DNA of 64,000 nucleotides, taken from positions 248,001 through 312,000 of the forward strand of contig PKFB01000021.1 of the NCBI GenBank assembly GCA_002919305.1, written 5' to 3'. The position numbers and the translations under genes were made by a program. The stretch comes from Actinomycetales bacterium. GTDB lineage: Bacteria; Actinomycetota; Actinomycetes; Mycobacteriales; Micromonosporaceae. The notes beneath the pieces are model-generated. The model was not told the DNA's origin and searched no databases. It saw only the letters and a list, made by a program, of their open reading frames with translations. Below are positions 8,788 through 17,423 of the stretch, one piece after another. Position 1 is the first letter of the stretch. The number at the start of each line of letters is the position of its first letter.

Positions 8788-9402
8788 ATGACTGAGGGCG
8801 AACGCACTGAATCCGCCACTCCACCGACCCAGTCAGGCCCATCGGCGCGGCCCCAAACCGTCATTGTCGTTGGACCGGACGGCCGTCCCATGGGCACCGT
8901 GGATGTTGATTCTCGCAAATCAGACGAAGACGACAACGATCCTGCGCGCCTGGTCGAGCAGCCCGCCAAGGTCATGCGGATCGGCAGCATGATCAAGCAA
9001 CTCCTGGAGGAGGTCCGGGCTGCCCCGCTGGATGAGGCGGGTCGGCAACGCCTCAAGGAGATTCACGCTCGGTCCATCTCCGAGCTGGAAAGCGGGCTCG
9101 CGCCGGAGCTGCGTGACGAGCTCCAACGTCTGTCTTTGCCGTTCGAGGACGAGGGCACCCCCAGCGAGGCTGAATTACGAATCGCCCAAGCTCAGCTGGT
9201 CGGCTGGCTGGAAGGCTTGTTTCACGGCATCCAAGCGGCTCTGGTCGCCCAGCAGATGGCGGCGCGGCTCCAACTCGAACAGATGCGGCGGGACTTCCCC
9301 GCGCTTCCTGGGCCAGCAGGCGGCGTCGGTCAGGCGGGGCACGCGTCCGGCGGTTCCAGTAGTCATCACCCTGAGCCACCCCGTACCGGGCAGTACCTGT
9401 AA
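8788..9402 (+). CDS. bpa: Bacterial proteasome activator Bpa (PafE)
   Basis: The 204-residue protein matches the DUF2587 family. It has a variable acidic N-terminus, a central four-helix region (PAKVMRIGSMIKQLLEEVR, RLKEIHARSISELESGL, LRIAQAQLVGWLEGLFHGI) and a flexible tail ending exactly in GQYL. That C-terminal motif docks into the alpha-ring pockets of the 20S proteasome and opens its gate. Bpa forms a ring and promotes ATP-independent, ubiquitin/Pup-independent degradation of proteins such as HspR. ATG 8788 follows GGGGAGGA. No proteasome or Mpa gene lies in the window, but this gene implies a 20S proteasome in the organism. Confidence 0.95.
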   Translation: MTEGERTESATPPTQSGPSARPQTVIVVGPDGRPMGTVDVDSRKSDEDDNDPARLVEQPAKVMRIGSMIKQLLEEVRAAPLDEAGRQRLKEIHARSISELESGLAPELRDELQRLSLPFEDEGTPSEAELRIAQAQLVGWLEGLFHGIQAALVAQQMAARLQLEQMRRDFPALPGPAGGVGQAGHASGGSSSHHPEPPRTGQYL

Positions 9403-9445
9403 GACCTACAAGCGGTTCCGTCACCGACGGACCGCCCCGACGAAT

Positions 9446-9469
9446 GGGGGTACGCGCCCGCGTACCCCC
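9446..9469. terminator. Bidirectional hairpin between bpa and Cof-type HAD
   Basis: A perfect 11-bp stem (GGGGGTACGCG with its complement, 9446-9456 and 9459-9469) lies between two convergent genes. It probably stops transcription from both sides. There is no T-run. Confidence 0.6.
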
Positions 9470-9554
9470 GGTTCTGATTCGTCGGCTGCGGTAAGCGTCG
9501 ACGCTGGTGACTCAACGAGAAGCCACAGGCGACGTCAGCCAGGGTGACCCTGAC

Positions 9555-10373
9555 TCAACGCTGCTGGGTAGCCAGGATGCGATCGAGGTAGACCGCTACC
9601 CCGTCCTCGTTGTTGGACAGCGTCACCTCGTCGGCCACTGCCCTCAGCTCCGGATGCGCGTTCGCCACGGCGACACTGTGCCCCGCCCAGGTGAACATCG
9701 GGACATCGTTGGGCATATCCCCGAACACCAACACGTCCGCGGGGTCCACCCCCAAAGACTCGGTGACCACCGCCAACCCGGTGGCCTTGTTGACCCCCGG
9801 AGGGCACAACTCGATGCCGTGCAATCCGGCGTACGTCACCACACACAGTGATTCGGGAATCACCCGACGCGCCACGATGAGCAGCTCATAGGGCGTCAGC
9901 GTCGTCGAGCTGATGAACGCTTTGAGCACCGGCCCTTTCAAGGCCTCCTCTCGAGGGCGTTCCACACACGGCTCGGGGTACGGCCACCGGTAACCCGGCT
10001 CCCCCCACAGAGGAGCTCCCGGTGCGGCATCCGCCTCCACCATCACCAGCAGCGGCCCGCACTCCTGCTCCAGCAGGCGCACCGCCTCGGCGATCACGGC
10101 GCCTTCCACCCACGTCTCCCCCATCACCATCACCGACTCATCGGTGAGGTCAACGACGTAGCCGCCCTGCGCCAGAACCAGATACTGCGCGGCGTCTAGA
10201 TCGGCACGACACAAGGGGAGAATGCGGGGACCCCGGCCGGTCACCCCGACCAGGGTCACCCCTGCCTCACGTACTTTGTCCAGGACCGTCCTGGTGTAGT
10301 CGCTGACGGTGCCGTCGTCACGGACCAGGGTCCCGTCCAGATCGGTCGCGACCAGCTTGGGCAGACCTCTCAC
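9555..10373 (-). CDS. Cof-type HAD phosphatase (HAD IIB)
   Basis: The protein has 272 residues from GTG 10373, which follows GGAAGGGG; a longer frame begins with TTG and lacks a site. HAD motif I is VATDLDGTLVRDDG, motif II is VGVTGRGPR, the Lys lies in PPGVNKATGL, and motif IV is VLVFGDMPNDVPMF. A C2B-type alpha/beta cap occupies the middle. Family members dephosphorylate small phosphometabolites, including sugar phosphates and flavin nucleotides. It lies 88 nt downstream of serS on the same strand and may be co-transcribed with it, an arrangement I recall from other actinomycetes. Confidence 0.82.
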   Translation of the reverse strand: MRGLPKLVATDLDGTLVRDDGTVSDYTRTVLDKVREAGVTLVGVTGRGPRILPLCRADLDAAQYLVLAQGGYVVDLTDESVMVMGETWVEGAVIAEAVRLLEQECGPLLVMVEADAAPGAPLWGEPGYRWPYPEPCVERPREEALKGPVLKAFISSTTLTPYELLIVARRVIPESLCVVTYAGLHGIELCPPGVNKATGLAVVTESLGVDPADVLVFGDMPNDVPMFTWAGHSVAVANAHPELRAVADEVTLSNNEDGVAVYLDRILATQQR

Positions 10374-10461
10374 TGGCCACCCCCTTCCGAGTTGGGGGAG
10401 CAAGGCTACCGCGAGATCGCGACCGTGTGGGATCTTGTGCGTGACAACCGCGTAATTTTTC

Positions 10462-11712
10462 TCAGGGCTCCAACACTTCCGTGCCTAGGAAAGGCTGCAG
10501 CGCCTTGGGGACTCGCACCGACCCGTCTGGCTGCTGATGGTTCTCCAGCAACGGCACCAACCAACGGGTGGTGGCAAGCGTGCCGTTGAGGGTGGCGGCC
10601 ACGCGCGTCTTGCCCTCGGCGTCGCGGTAACGGATCCCCAGCCGGCGGGCCTGGTAGGTGGTGCAGTTCGAGGTTGAGGTGACCTCCCGGTACCGGCCCT
10701 GGCTAGGCACCCACGCCTCACAGTCGTACCTGCGGGCAGCGCTGGCGCTCAGATCACCGGCGGCCGCCTCGATCACCCGGTAGGGCACCTCGATCTTGGC
10801 GAGCATCTCCTCCTGCCACGCCAGCAGCCGCAGGTGCTCCTCAGCGGCCTGATCCGGCGTACAGAACGAGAACATCTCGATCTTGTCGAATTGGTGCACT
10901 CGGATGATGCCTCGCACGTCCTGGCCGTAGCTGCCGGCCTCCCGTCGGAAGCAGGACGACCATCCGGCGTACCGCAATGGTTCGGTGAGATCGAGGATCT
11001 CGTTGGAGTGGTACGCGGCGATCGACACCTCGCTGGTGCCGACGAGGTAGAGGTCGTCGGACGGTAGGTAATAGACCTCGTCGGCATGGGCGCCCAGGAA
11101 ACCAGTGCCATCCATGGCTTCAGGCCGCACCAGGACTGGCGGGATCATCATCGTGAAACCGGCCTGCACCGCCTGCTGCAACGCCAACTGGAATATCGCG
11201 TTTTGCAGCAACGCACCGACACCGGTGAGGAAATGGAAGCGGGCACCCGAAACCTTGGCGCCCCGTTCGGTGTCGATGGCCTTCAGCAGTTCACCGAGTT
11301 CCAGATGGTCACGAGGCTGAGGGATGTCGGGCTTTTCCCCGACCTCACGGAGCACGACGTAGTCGTCCTCCCCACCGGGCCTCACCCCTTCCTCGACCAG
11401 GTTGGGGAAGGCCAAGTGGAGCTCACGCAACTTCACCTCGGCCTGGTTGGCCTCGGCCTCGGCGGCCTTCACCTTGACGGCCAATTCTCTGGTACGCGCG
11501 AGTAGCGCGGCACGTTCATCGGGATCGGCCTTCGCCACCGCTTTACCGAGCTGTTTCTGCTCGGCGCGCAGCGACTCGAAGCTGGAGAGCGCGGACCGGT
11601 ACTGGCTGTCAGCGGCCAGCAGTTGGTCAACAGCGTCCTCAGACCCGCCCCGGAGCCGTTGGCTGGCACGGGCGAGATCAGGGTTCTCTCTCAGCAGACG
11701 AAGGTCAATCAC
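10462..11712 (-). CDS. serS: Seryl-tRNA synthetase
   Basis: The 416-residue class II synthetase charges tRNA-Ser with serine in the cytoplasm. Residues 1-110 form the long coiled-coil arm that grips the tRNA variable arm. Motif 2 appears in [14 protein letters not shown] and [12 protein letters not shown], motif 3 in [18 protein letters not shown], and the serine pocket in [18 protein letters not shown] 11712 ([17 protein letters not shown]) is chosen because all family members begin with this stretch; the longer frame adds an unrelated 26 residues. The length is normal. I found no T-box in the upstream 170 nt. Confidence 0.95.
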   Translation of the reverse strand: MIDLRLLRENPDLARASQRLRGGSEDAVDQLLAADSQYRSALSSFESLRAEQKQLGKAVAKADPDERAALLARTRELAVKVKAAEAEANQAEVKLRELHLAFPNLVEEGVRPGGEDDYVVLREVGEKPDIPQPRDHLELGELLKAIDTERGAKVSGARFHFLTGVGALLQNAIFQLALQQAVQAGFTMMIPPVLVRPEAMDGTGFLGAHADEVYYLPSDDLYLVGTSEVSIAAYHSNEILDLTEPLRYAGWSSCFRREAGSYGQDVRGIIRVHQFDKIEMFSFCTPDQAAEEHLRLLAWQEEMLAKIEVPYRVIEAAAGDLSASAARRYDCEAWVPSQGRYREVTSTSNCTTYQARRLGIRYRDAEGKTRVAATLNGTLATTRWLVPLLENHQQPDGSVRVPKALQPFLGTEVLEP

Positions 11713-11884
11713 GAGTGTGCAGCCTACCCCGCGTTCGGATATGAGGACGCAACCGATTAGCGACTCGCCGCGGCCCCACCTCACCGTCACCAGACCCGGT
11801 CACAAGTGGACAGAGCGGCGGAGGCGACGGTGAGGACGAGGATCGGGAGCGCGGCGGACAGGGCCGTTCCAGGGCGTACCTGCG

Positions 11885-12820
11885 CTACATGGGCGTACCT
11901 GGTGGAGGGGCATACCCCGTCGGAGGAGAAGGCGGATACCCCTGGATCAGCCTCGGATCAGGATTCGGGGTGGCGCCCGGCGGCACCGGTCCTGCGCCCG
12001 AAACTGGGGTGGTGGGAGGAGCGTATTCATACCCCGCGGCTGGGTAGGGGTAGGACCCAGTAGGCACCCCAGGGGGAGCGACAGCGTACTGCGGCCGGTG
12101 AGCGAACGCCGCGGCCGCGGCAAAGGCGATGACAGCGAGAAATGCCATAATCAACCCAGCCCCTGTACCGGTGTTCATGTTCTGCGTGCTGGAGAACTCG
12201 CCTTCACCGGCTTGCTCCAGCGTGGTGACGACGTCGTGCGCCTCCATCGTCAGCAGGACCAGGAACAGCAGTGTCAGTCCGGCGGCGACAAACGCACTGA
12301 CCCGGTACGCGAATCGACGGCGGGTCTCAAAAATGGCGGCGACCGTCAGCCCGAGGAGCCCGAGAGAGAGCAGCAGATATAGGATCGCGTAGGGTGCGGC
12401 TGAGACCTCAGCGCCGAAAGGCTCCATCGACTCCCTAATTTCTGCCGCTATAGCGCTGGGGGCATCCACACTTATTCCGAGTGCCCGGTTATGGATCAGG
12501 TCACTGAAGCTGATCGACAGGGACACAGAGAACGCCCCGACGAATTCCTCCTCCACGTAGATGGTGAGTGTCTGCCAGTCGAGAATGAAGGACAGCAACA
12601 GCAGGAGCGTTCCCGTCCCAGCAGCGCACAACGCCGTCCACTCCAAGCCCGTAAACCGTCCTCCCCGCCCGGGCTGCGGGGCAGCCGAGCCTATCGGCCC
12701 GCCCGATGTGACCGGTGCGGCGGAAGCTGGAGGCACAGAAGGAGACACAGAAGGTTGGTAGGGAGCGCCGGAGGTGACCGGGTGAGGATCCTGAGGCGCG
12801 CCGTGCGGGGAGTATGCCAT
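11885..12820 (-). CDS. Four-helix membrane protein, member 1 of a local paralogous family
   Basis: The 311-residue protein starts at ATG 12820 (GTAGG upstream). Its layout is a Pro/Ser-rich cytoplasmic N-terminus (1-55), helix 1 after GLEWTALCAAG (about 60-82), an acidic external loop of about 50 residues, helices 2 and 3 (YAILYLLLSLGLLGL and the following AAGLTLLFLVLLTME), a short loop, helix 4 (AGLIMAFLAVIAFAAAAAF), and a Pro/Gly/Tyr-rich tail. The genes at 14120 and 15877 share this topology and the L-S-x-x-L-x-W end of helix 1. A decayed fourth copy lies between. The architecture resembles the mycobacterial 34-kDa antigen type; function unknown. Confidence 0.75.
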   Translation of the reverse strand: MAYSPHGAPQDPHPVTSGAPYQPSVSPSVPPASAAPVTSGGPIGSAAPQPGRGGRFTGLEWTALCAAGTGTLLLLLSFILDWQTLTIYVEEEFVGAFSVSLSISFSDLIHNRALGISVDAPSAIAAEIRESMEPFGAEVSAAPYAILYLLLSLGLLGLTVAAIFETRRRFAYRVSAFVAAGLTLLFLVLLTMEAHDVVTTLEQAGEGEFSSTQNMNTGTGAGLIMAFLAVIAFAAAAAFAHRPQYAVAPPGVPTGSYPYPAAGYEYAPPTTPVSGAGPVPPGATPNPDPRLIQGYPPSPPTGYAPPPGTPM

Positions 12821-13429
12821 GGTGATGTGCCTACGCAATTACTGTTGCGTCACGCAAGCAGCTTTTTGACACTCAGATCTCTCTGATGCCTTAATGTTAC
12901 ATTAAGCGAGATAAGTGCCATTTATCCGATCGCAGAACCCGAATATTCTTCATATAAGTCTACCATATACACCTTCAGAACGCGCCGTTCTCACCCCAAC
13001 ACCACCCAAACAGCGCCACAGCACGTCCCGGCCCACACGAACGTAGGCTTTAGTAGCCTTGCTCATCTTCGAGACTTTTGGGACGCGCCGTCACCGGAGT
13101 CAAATCTGACAACCTCACACCAGTGACCTTCAAACGGCGCTCACACGATACAGATCCCGTTTCTCGATACCACTCCCGCAACGGGAAAGGACGGCTTACT
13201 GTGACACAGTTATGAAACATCACCAATTCACCCCCCCCCAGGACCGTATCGTCTTACAGGATATTCACACGATAATCATTCCTCACGCAGCCCTTAGACC
13301 AAAACTCCACCAAAATCTAAAGCCCGTAAAACCCAAGAAGATATTACGTCACCAAATTTATGATCAACCACGACAGCGTATGGCGCGATCACAAGACGCA
13401 CCTAAACTCTCTGATCAGGTTACCGGTGC
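12821..13429. other. AT-richer spacer upstream of membrane protein 1
   Basis: About 0.6 kb without a credible gene, clearly less GC-rich than its surroundings. It includes the palindrome at 12890-12906 (listed separately), close enough to serve the gene at 12820, and a run of nine C residues near 13231. I found no protein remnant here. Confidence 0.5.
12890..12906. promoter_or_regulatory. Palindrome CTTAATG-TTA-CATTAAG before membrane protein 1
   Basis: A perfect 7-bp inverted repeat with a 3-nt centre lies 70 nt upstream of the start of the membrane protein gene. Its size and symmetry suit a dimeric repressor site. The regulator is unknown. Confidence 0.35.
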
Positions 13430-13821
13430 CCGAAGGCAGCAACCGCGCCGAAAGCGATGGCAGCGATGAACAAAAAATCATTTCTACCCCGGGCACGAAT
13501 CCACAGTAACTGCGAATGAGCGGGGATCTGTACTGAAGAATTCACTACCGACGTACTGTTCGACGTCATAAGCCTCTACCGTCAGCTAAATCAAACACGG
13601 CAGCGTCAACCCGGCGGTGATCAACGTACCGGTCGCGAAACGCTAACCAATGACGAAGCGGACCGAGCACGGCAGCAACCGCTAACCCTAAAAGAACCAG
13701 AGAAAACACCAGGCGCACAATCGCGGGTGGGTCCGTCGTGACAGAACCTCGAAAGGCCCTAGCCCGTCCCTAAGCGTCTCCTCTAGAGAAGGAGGAACAC
13801 TCAGGTCCACTCCAGAAGCTC
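13430..13821 (-). pseudogene. Decayed fourth copy of the four-helix membrane protein
   Basis: Minus-strand reading in mixed frames recovers the intact gene at 11885-12820 piece by piece. LLEWT (13804-13818) is followed by a stop, matching GLEWT before helix 1. IVRLVFSLVLLGLAVAAV corresponds to helix 2 (YLLLSLGLLGLTVAAI). RFATGTLITAGLTL and, after an in-frame stop, LTVEAYDV match RFAYRVSAFVAAGLTL and LTMEAHDV. FLFIAAIAFGAVAAFGHR, ending at TAA 13430, matches helix 4 (IMAFLAVIAFAAAAAFAHR). Frameshifts, stops and a missing helix 1 plus loop show the copy is dead. Boundaries are approximate. Homology is judged by eye. Confidence 0.7.
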
Positions 13822-14119
13822 AGTCATCGATGTCTTACGCGATTACCGCCCGTTACGCAAGAGACTCATTGGCCGTACGATTTACACTAAAGCTTTCGCT
13901 TTTCAGCGAAACACTCTTATTTATCCTGCGACACTATATAGGGTATATAGGGCGGCCGTCGCGTACCTCGGCTACTGAACGCCAGGGTACGCAGGACGAC
14001 CGCCCACGCGAGTCGCTTCTGCTGGCCACCGAGCCGGTACGGCGCTGGCCTTCCTGATAGACCTACCTTCCCGCCATCGATGCGCCGAGCAGGTCTGATC
14101 CCTCAAATAACGCTGACCC
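13822..14119. repeat. Spacer with hairpin and TATATAGGG tandem repeat
   Basis: No gene is visible. It contains a perfect 7-bp hairpin TTTCGCT-TTTC-AGCGAAA (13894-13911) and two head-to-tail copies of TATATAGGG (13935-13952). The latter could be a promoter element for the decayed gene or noise in an AT-rich patch. Confidence 0.45.
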
Positions 14120-14869
14120 TCACCACTGCTGGCCGCCATAGGGCTGCTGCGGCGGGTACTGCTGACCGGGGTACTGCCCGCCGTACGGCTGGCCACCTCC
14201 AAAGAGCGCACCGCCAGACGCGTTGCCTCGACCGGCCGCGAACAGCAGACCGACCGCGGCTCCAACCGCCAGCAGACCCAGCAGACCGAACCAGAACCCG
14301 ATCCCAGTACCGGCCTCAAGACTGATCCCGTACGATTCCGCCTCGCCGGTGCTGTCCGAGAGCTTCCCGTAGAGGAGAAGAACGAACAGCAGCCCGAGGA
14401 GCGTGGCCGCCCCGGCACCGATCTGAAGCCAGAGACGAACGCCCTTCACAAAGAGCGCCGCCACGAACAAACCGATCGCCGCGGGTGCCAGGAGCAGGTA
14501 GAAGATCGAGTAAGCCTGGATCGACCCTTCACCGTCGTTGATGAAGTCGAACAGGTTGGCGCTCTCCTCGAAACTCCCGAATTCAGAAGACGAGGAGATG
14601 GAGTACCAGCTGAGGAAGAGCGAGAGCAGGACCAGGAGGGCACTGAGGCCCGCGGCCCCGACAGCGGCCCACTCCATGGTGCCGAAGTTCAAGCCACCGC
14701 TTTTAACTCCGCCGTACTGGGCCCCCGGGTAGCCCCCACCGTATGCGGGCTGCTGCGGAGGATAACCGCCGTAGCCCGGCTGCTGCGGCTGCTGTCCGTA
14801 TCCGGGCTGCTGGCCACCGTAGCCGCCCTGGCCGTAGGGCGGGCCACCCTGTGGCGGGTTGTAGGACAT
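14120..14869 (-). CDS. Four-helix membrane protein, member 2 of the local family
   Basis: The 249-residue protein starts at ATG 14869 after a perfect AGGAGG. The first 60 residues are almost only Gly, Pro, Gln and Tyr (GGYGGQQPGYGQQPQQPGY). Then come helix 1 (WAAVGAAGLSALLVLLSLFL, ending LSW), an external loop, helices 2-3, a short polar loop and helix 4 (GIGFWFGLLGLLAVGAAVGLL). The tail is again Gly/Gln/Tyr-rich and repetitive (GGQYPGQQYPPQQPYGGQQW). The tails suggest a low-complexity, self-associating cytoplasmic segment at both ends, as in some septal membrane proteins of mycobacteria; this is analogy only. Confidence 0.75.
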   Translation of the reverse strand: MSYNPPQGGPPYGQGGYGGQQPGYGQQPQQPGYGGYPPQQPAYGGGYPGAQYGGVKSGGLNFGTMEWAAVGAAGLSALLVLLSLFLSWYSISSSSEFGSFEESANLFDFINDGEGSIQAYSIFYLLLAPAAIGLFVAALFVKGVRLWLQIGAGAATLLGLLFVLLLYGKLSDSTGEAESYGISLEAGTGIGFWFGLLGLLAVGAAVGLLFAAGRGNASGGALFGGGQPYGGQYPGQQYPPQQPYGGQQW

Positions 14870-15107
14870 CGGTCCTCCTGTGCCTTCCGAAGTATCGCGT
14901 AAATCGCCTGATATCAGTGCAGGATGACAGATAGCGGTGCACTCCGGGTCGGCGGCAGGCCGTGCCCAGAGAACACACGCTCTCCTCGCGACCCGGTTAC
15001 GGACCGCGGGGACCGCTGATTGACCGCTTTCGCCGGCCATCCACGGACCGGGCGCGAAAGTAACACGCGCATGCCAATCAAGACGACGCCAAATACGCCC
15101 TGGGGTG

Positions 15108-15126
15108 TCAAGCCTCAGAGGCTTGA
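15108..15126. promoter_or_regulatory. Palindrome TCAAGCCTC-A-GAGGCTTGA
   Basis: A perfect 9-bp inverted repeat around a single base. A loop of one nucleotide makes an RNA hairpin unlikely, so a protein-binding site is more plausible. It lies 240 nt upstream of the start of membrane protein 2. Confidence 0.35.
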
Positions 15127-15648
15127 CGGAGAATCCTACGCTTCGCGTCCCCGCCTATACATTCCGCGTTTCCGCTTTCTGAACCAACGCTGAACTGTTC
15201 GAGCGGCCGGCACGGTCTACAGGCTCGATCATGATCGCTATCACGAACGGTGAGGCCCTCGGGATGGTGGCGGGTTATATGAGCCGTCACACCAGCGCCC
15301 CACGAATACTCGATCACATGACGGCGCCTGAACGTCACCACATCCGGCCCTGTCGCTTCACCACCCCCACCACTTCATGATCAATTACCGTCACTCCTGG
15401 AAACTACCTTCACACCCACGACAGAACGTCAAGATCCCGCAGACACAACGCCAGAATTTTCACAACTGTATGGCTTCTGTGACAGAAGCGGAACCTATGA
15501 CCTCAAAACTACCTGTACGCGGCGAGTAGCACCATCAAGACGTACCCTCCGCTGATCTTGTCACAGAAACGGCGTCCGCGACACAGGTGCGAGGCACCGT
15601 GTGCCCGATGGAGCTGGAAGAACCCTGAAGAGCGCTGACACACAAGGA

Positions 15649-15690
15649 GCCGCCTGCCCTCAGGACGTCCTAGCCCTGAGGGCAGGCGGC
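15649..15690. terminator. Long hairpin downstream of membrane protein 3
   Basis: Perfect 16-bp arms (GCCGCCTGCCCTCAGG at 15649-15664 and its complement at 15675-15690) enclose a 10-nt loop. It lies about 190 nt past the stop of the gene at 15877, so a terminator or mRNA-stabilising structure is likely. Confidence 0.55.
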
Positions 15691-15876
15691 AGCGGCGCCT
15701 CAACATCAAACTGAGCAATATATGTCCTATTTGGACATCTCAGTACGACAAAAGGGGTACGCGGGGTATCCCTTTCCGATCACCACAAACGCTTTCGGCA
15801 ACAACCAACGCTCTTTCCGTAGTCAACCGAAGCGCCTAAAGGCGGCGGTTCTCAGCAGGGCGCCCAGTACTGGCGC

Positions 15877-16656
15877 TCAGTGCTTCTGACCATATGGCGG
15901 TATTCCGCCCTCGCGCGTCGCCGGCCCGGAAGCAGCCACGGTGCGAATAGGGCGAGAGAGGAACAGGGCGGTTTCGAGCGCAATCGTGCCTACCAGCGCC
16001 ATAAACCATCCGACACTCGGATTGACGCTGATGTCGGGGACGACCGCCTCGCCGACCATCAGCCCGGCCATCGACTCGGCTTGGTCCTGTGCGTCAGACC
16101 TCACCACCCAAAATACAAGAATCACTGACAAAATCGTCAGCGCACTGAAAATCATTCCGACGGCCCACACCAGATTCCGCAGGGCGAAGGGCACGATCCG
16201 GATGGCGATCGTGGTCGTGATAAGCGCGGCTGCGCTGAGGTAGTACAGCAAGATCACAAAGAAGTGATCGTTGTCGAAGTCGGTCAGTCCGCCGGAATCG
16301 CTCACTTCACCGATTCCCGCAATGGTGGCCGATATCGTCATCCAGTCCACGGCGAGTGAGATCAACAACAACAGGAGCCCAACAACGCCGGCACCTAAGG
16401 CGATCCTGTCTTTGGCCGGGCCTTCGAGAGGGCTTATGGCGGCACGGGTGCCGATACCAGCCGCTTCACCAGGCCCGGCGGGCACAGGTGGCTGCTCGAC
16501 ACCTGCTGTCTGGTTCGGGTAGCCGCCCAGCGTCTGATCGCTGGATGGCTGCTGTGGAGCCTGGTAGCCCATCTGGGACGCGGGCTGGATTCCTGGAGCA
16601 GGAGAGCCACTCGCCGGTTGAGGAGCGTCAAAGCGTTGAGTCGGCTCGTCACTCAT
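15877..16656 (-). CDS. Four-helix membrane protein, member 3 of the local family
   Basis: The 259-residue protein starts at ATG 16656 after GAGGAGG. Residues 1-85 are Pro/Gln-rich (DAPQPASGSPAPGIQPASQ). Helix 1 (GAGVVGLLLLLISLAVDW) ends in the L-x-V-D-W variant of the family signature, followed by an acidic loop (SDSGGLTDFDNDHF), helices 2 and 3, a charged loop and helix 4 (VGWFMALVGTIALETALFL). The C-terminal tail is short, unlike members 1 and 2. It is more divergent in sequence but has the same order of helices. Function unknown. Confidence 0.72.
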   Translation of the reverse strand: MSDEPTQRFDAPQPASGSPAPGIQPASQMGYQAPQQPSSDQTLGGYPNQTAGVEQPPVPAGPGEAAGIGTRAAISPLEGPAKDRIALGAGVVGLLLLLISLAVDWMTISATIAGIGEVSDSGGLTDFDNDHFFVILLYYLSAAALITTTIAIRIVPFALRNLVWAVGMIFSALTILSVILVFWVVRSDAQDQAESMAGLMVGEAVVPDISVNPSVGWFMALVGTIALETALFLSRPIRTVAASGPATREGGIPPYGQKH

Positions 16657-16727
16657 AGTGTCCTCCTCACTGATATAGGGAGTGGCCCTCATTTGCTGTC
16701 TCGCCAGAGAGTACCGGCGCGATCAAC

Positions 16728-16775
16728 GAGACCTGATCAGGGGCTACGAAAGAGACCTGGTCAGGGGCTACGAAT
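16728..16775 (+). repeat. 24-bp tandem direct repeat in a divergent promoter region
   Basis: Two adjacent 24-bp copies (16728-16751 and 16752-16775) of a unit beginning GAGACCTG and ending GGGGCTACGAA differ at two positions. They lie between the divergent genes at 16656 and 16931, so a regulator or promoter duplication is possible. Confidence 0.6.
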
Positions 16776-16930
16776 GCGTGCCCCGCTCGCCGCTCCCACG
16801 ACAACAGCGACGGCAGCGAGGGCACCAGATCCCCCATCTGCTTCAGCCCAGAATCACGGAGCGTATCGAGCTCACGCCGCCTCGTATCTCCCCGAGGGGA
16901 TGCCGTCTAATCGTGAAGGTGGCCGTACAG

Positions 16931-17272
16931 ATGGATCGCGAGCGGTTCGAGGAGCTCGTTGCAGATGCCCTCGACCAAATCCCCCAAGAACTGCTGAAGA
17001 TGATGAACAACGTCGTCATCTTGGTCGAGGACGATCCTCCCGAAGACTCCCCGGACCTACTTGGTCTGTATGAGGGGTACGCCCTTCCCACCCGTGGCTG
17101 GGACTACGGTGCGGTGCTTCCAGATCGGATCATCATCTTCCGCAACCCCATCCTGGGGATCTGCCACACCGAAGAGGAGGTGGTCCACGAGGTTGCGGTC
17201 ACTGTCATCCACGAGATAGCCCACCACTTTGGGATTGACGATCATCGACTCCACGAATTGGGGTGGGGGTAA
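16931..17272 (+). CDS. Small zinc metallopeptidase-like protein (minimal gluzincin/MMP fold)
   Basis: The 113-residue protein belongs to the metallopeptidase family formerly DUF1025. The zinc site is VIHEIAHHFGIDDHRLHELGW: HEIAH binds zinc and supplies the catalytic Glu, and the later His of DDHRLHELG is the third ligand. The N-terminus (MDRERFEELVADALDQIP) is a typical family start. ATG 16931 has AAGGTGG upstream; GTG 16913 is an in-frame alternative. There is no signal peptide, so it is probably cytoplasmic. Substrates of these conserved actinobacterial proteins are unknown. Confidence 0.82.
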   Translation: MDRERFEELVADALDQIPQELLKMMNNVVILVEDDPPEDSPDLLGLYEGYALPTRGWDYGAVLPDRIIIFRNPILGICHTEEEVVHEVAVTVIHEIAHHFGIDDHRLHELGWG

Positions 17273-17423
17273 GCGTCGCCCGACTCTCCAGACCCCTGGG
17301 GGACGAGACATGGTCGGTTATCGTGCACGATGCCAAACCTTCCGCCACCCTTGACGGTCGTCGCGACGCCCCCGGAACAGTCCGGGGTGATGTGGCCGAC
17401 ACAGTGACACGAGGAGCAGTACC

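Larger units (their letters stand above)
14870..15876. other. One-kilobase spacer between membrane proteins 2 and 3
   Basis: No credible gene in either strand, and I could not recover a decayed paralogue here as I did in the previous spacer. It contains the near-continuous palindrome at 15108-15126 and the long hairpin at 15649-15690. A 77-codon minus-strand frame (15108-15341) has no recognisable features. Confidence 0.5.

Noticed and set aside
13212..13469. Plus-strand 85-codon frame
   Set aside because: His/Pro/Lys-rich with no features, in an AT-rich spacer containing a pseudogene on the other strand; taken as chance.
13787..13800. AAGGAGGAAC on the plus strand, a strong ribosome-site-like sequence
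   Set aside because: No start codon lies at a suitable distance, and it falls in the pseudogene region read from the other strand.
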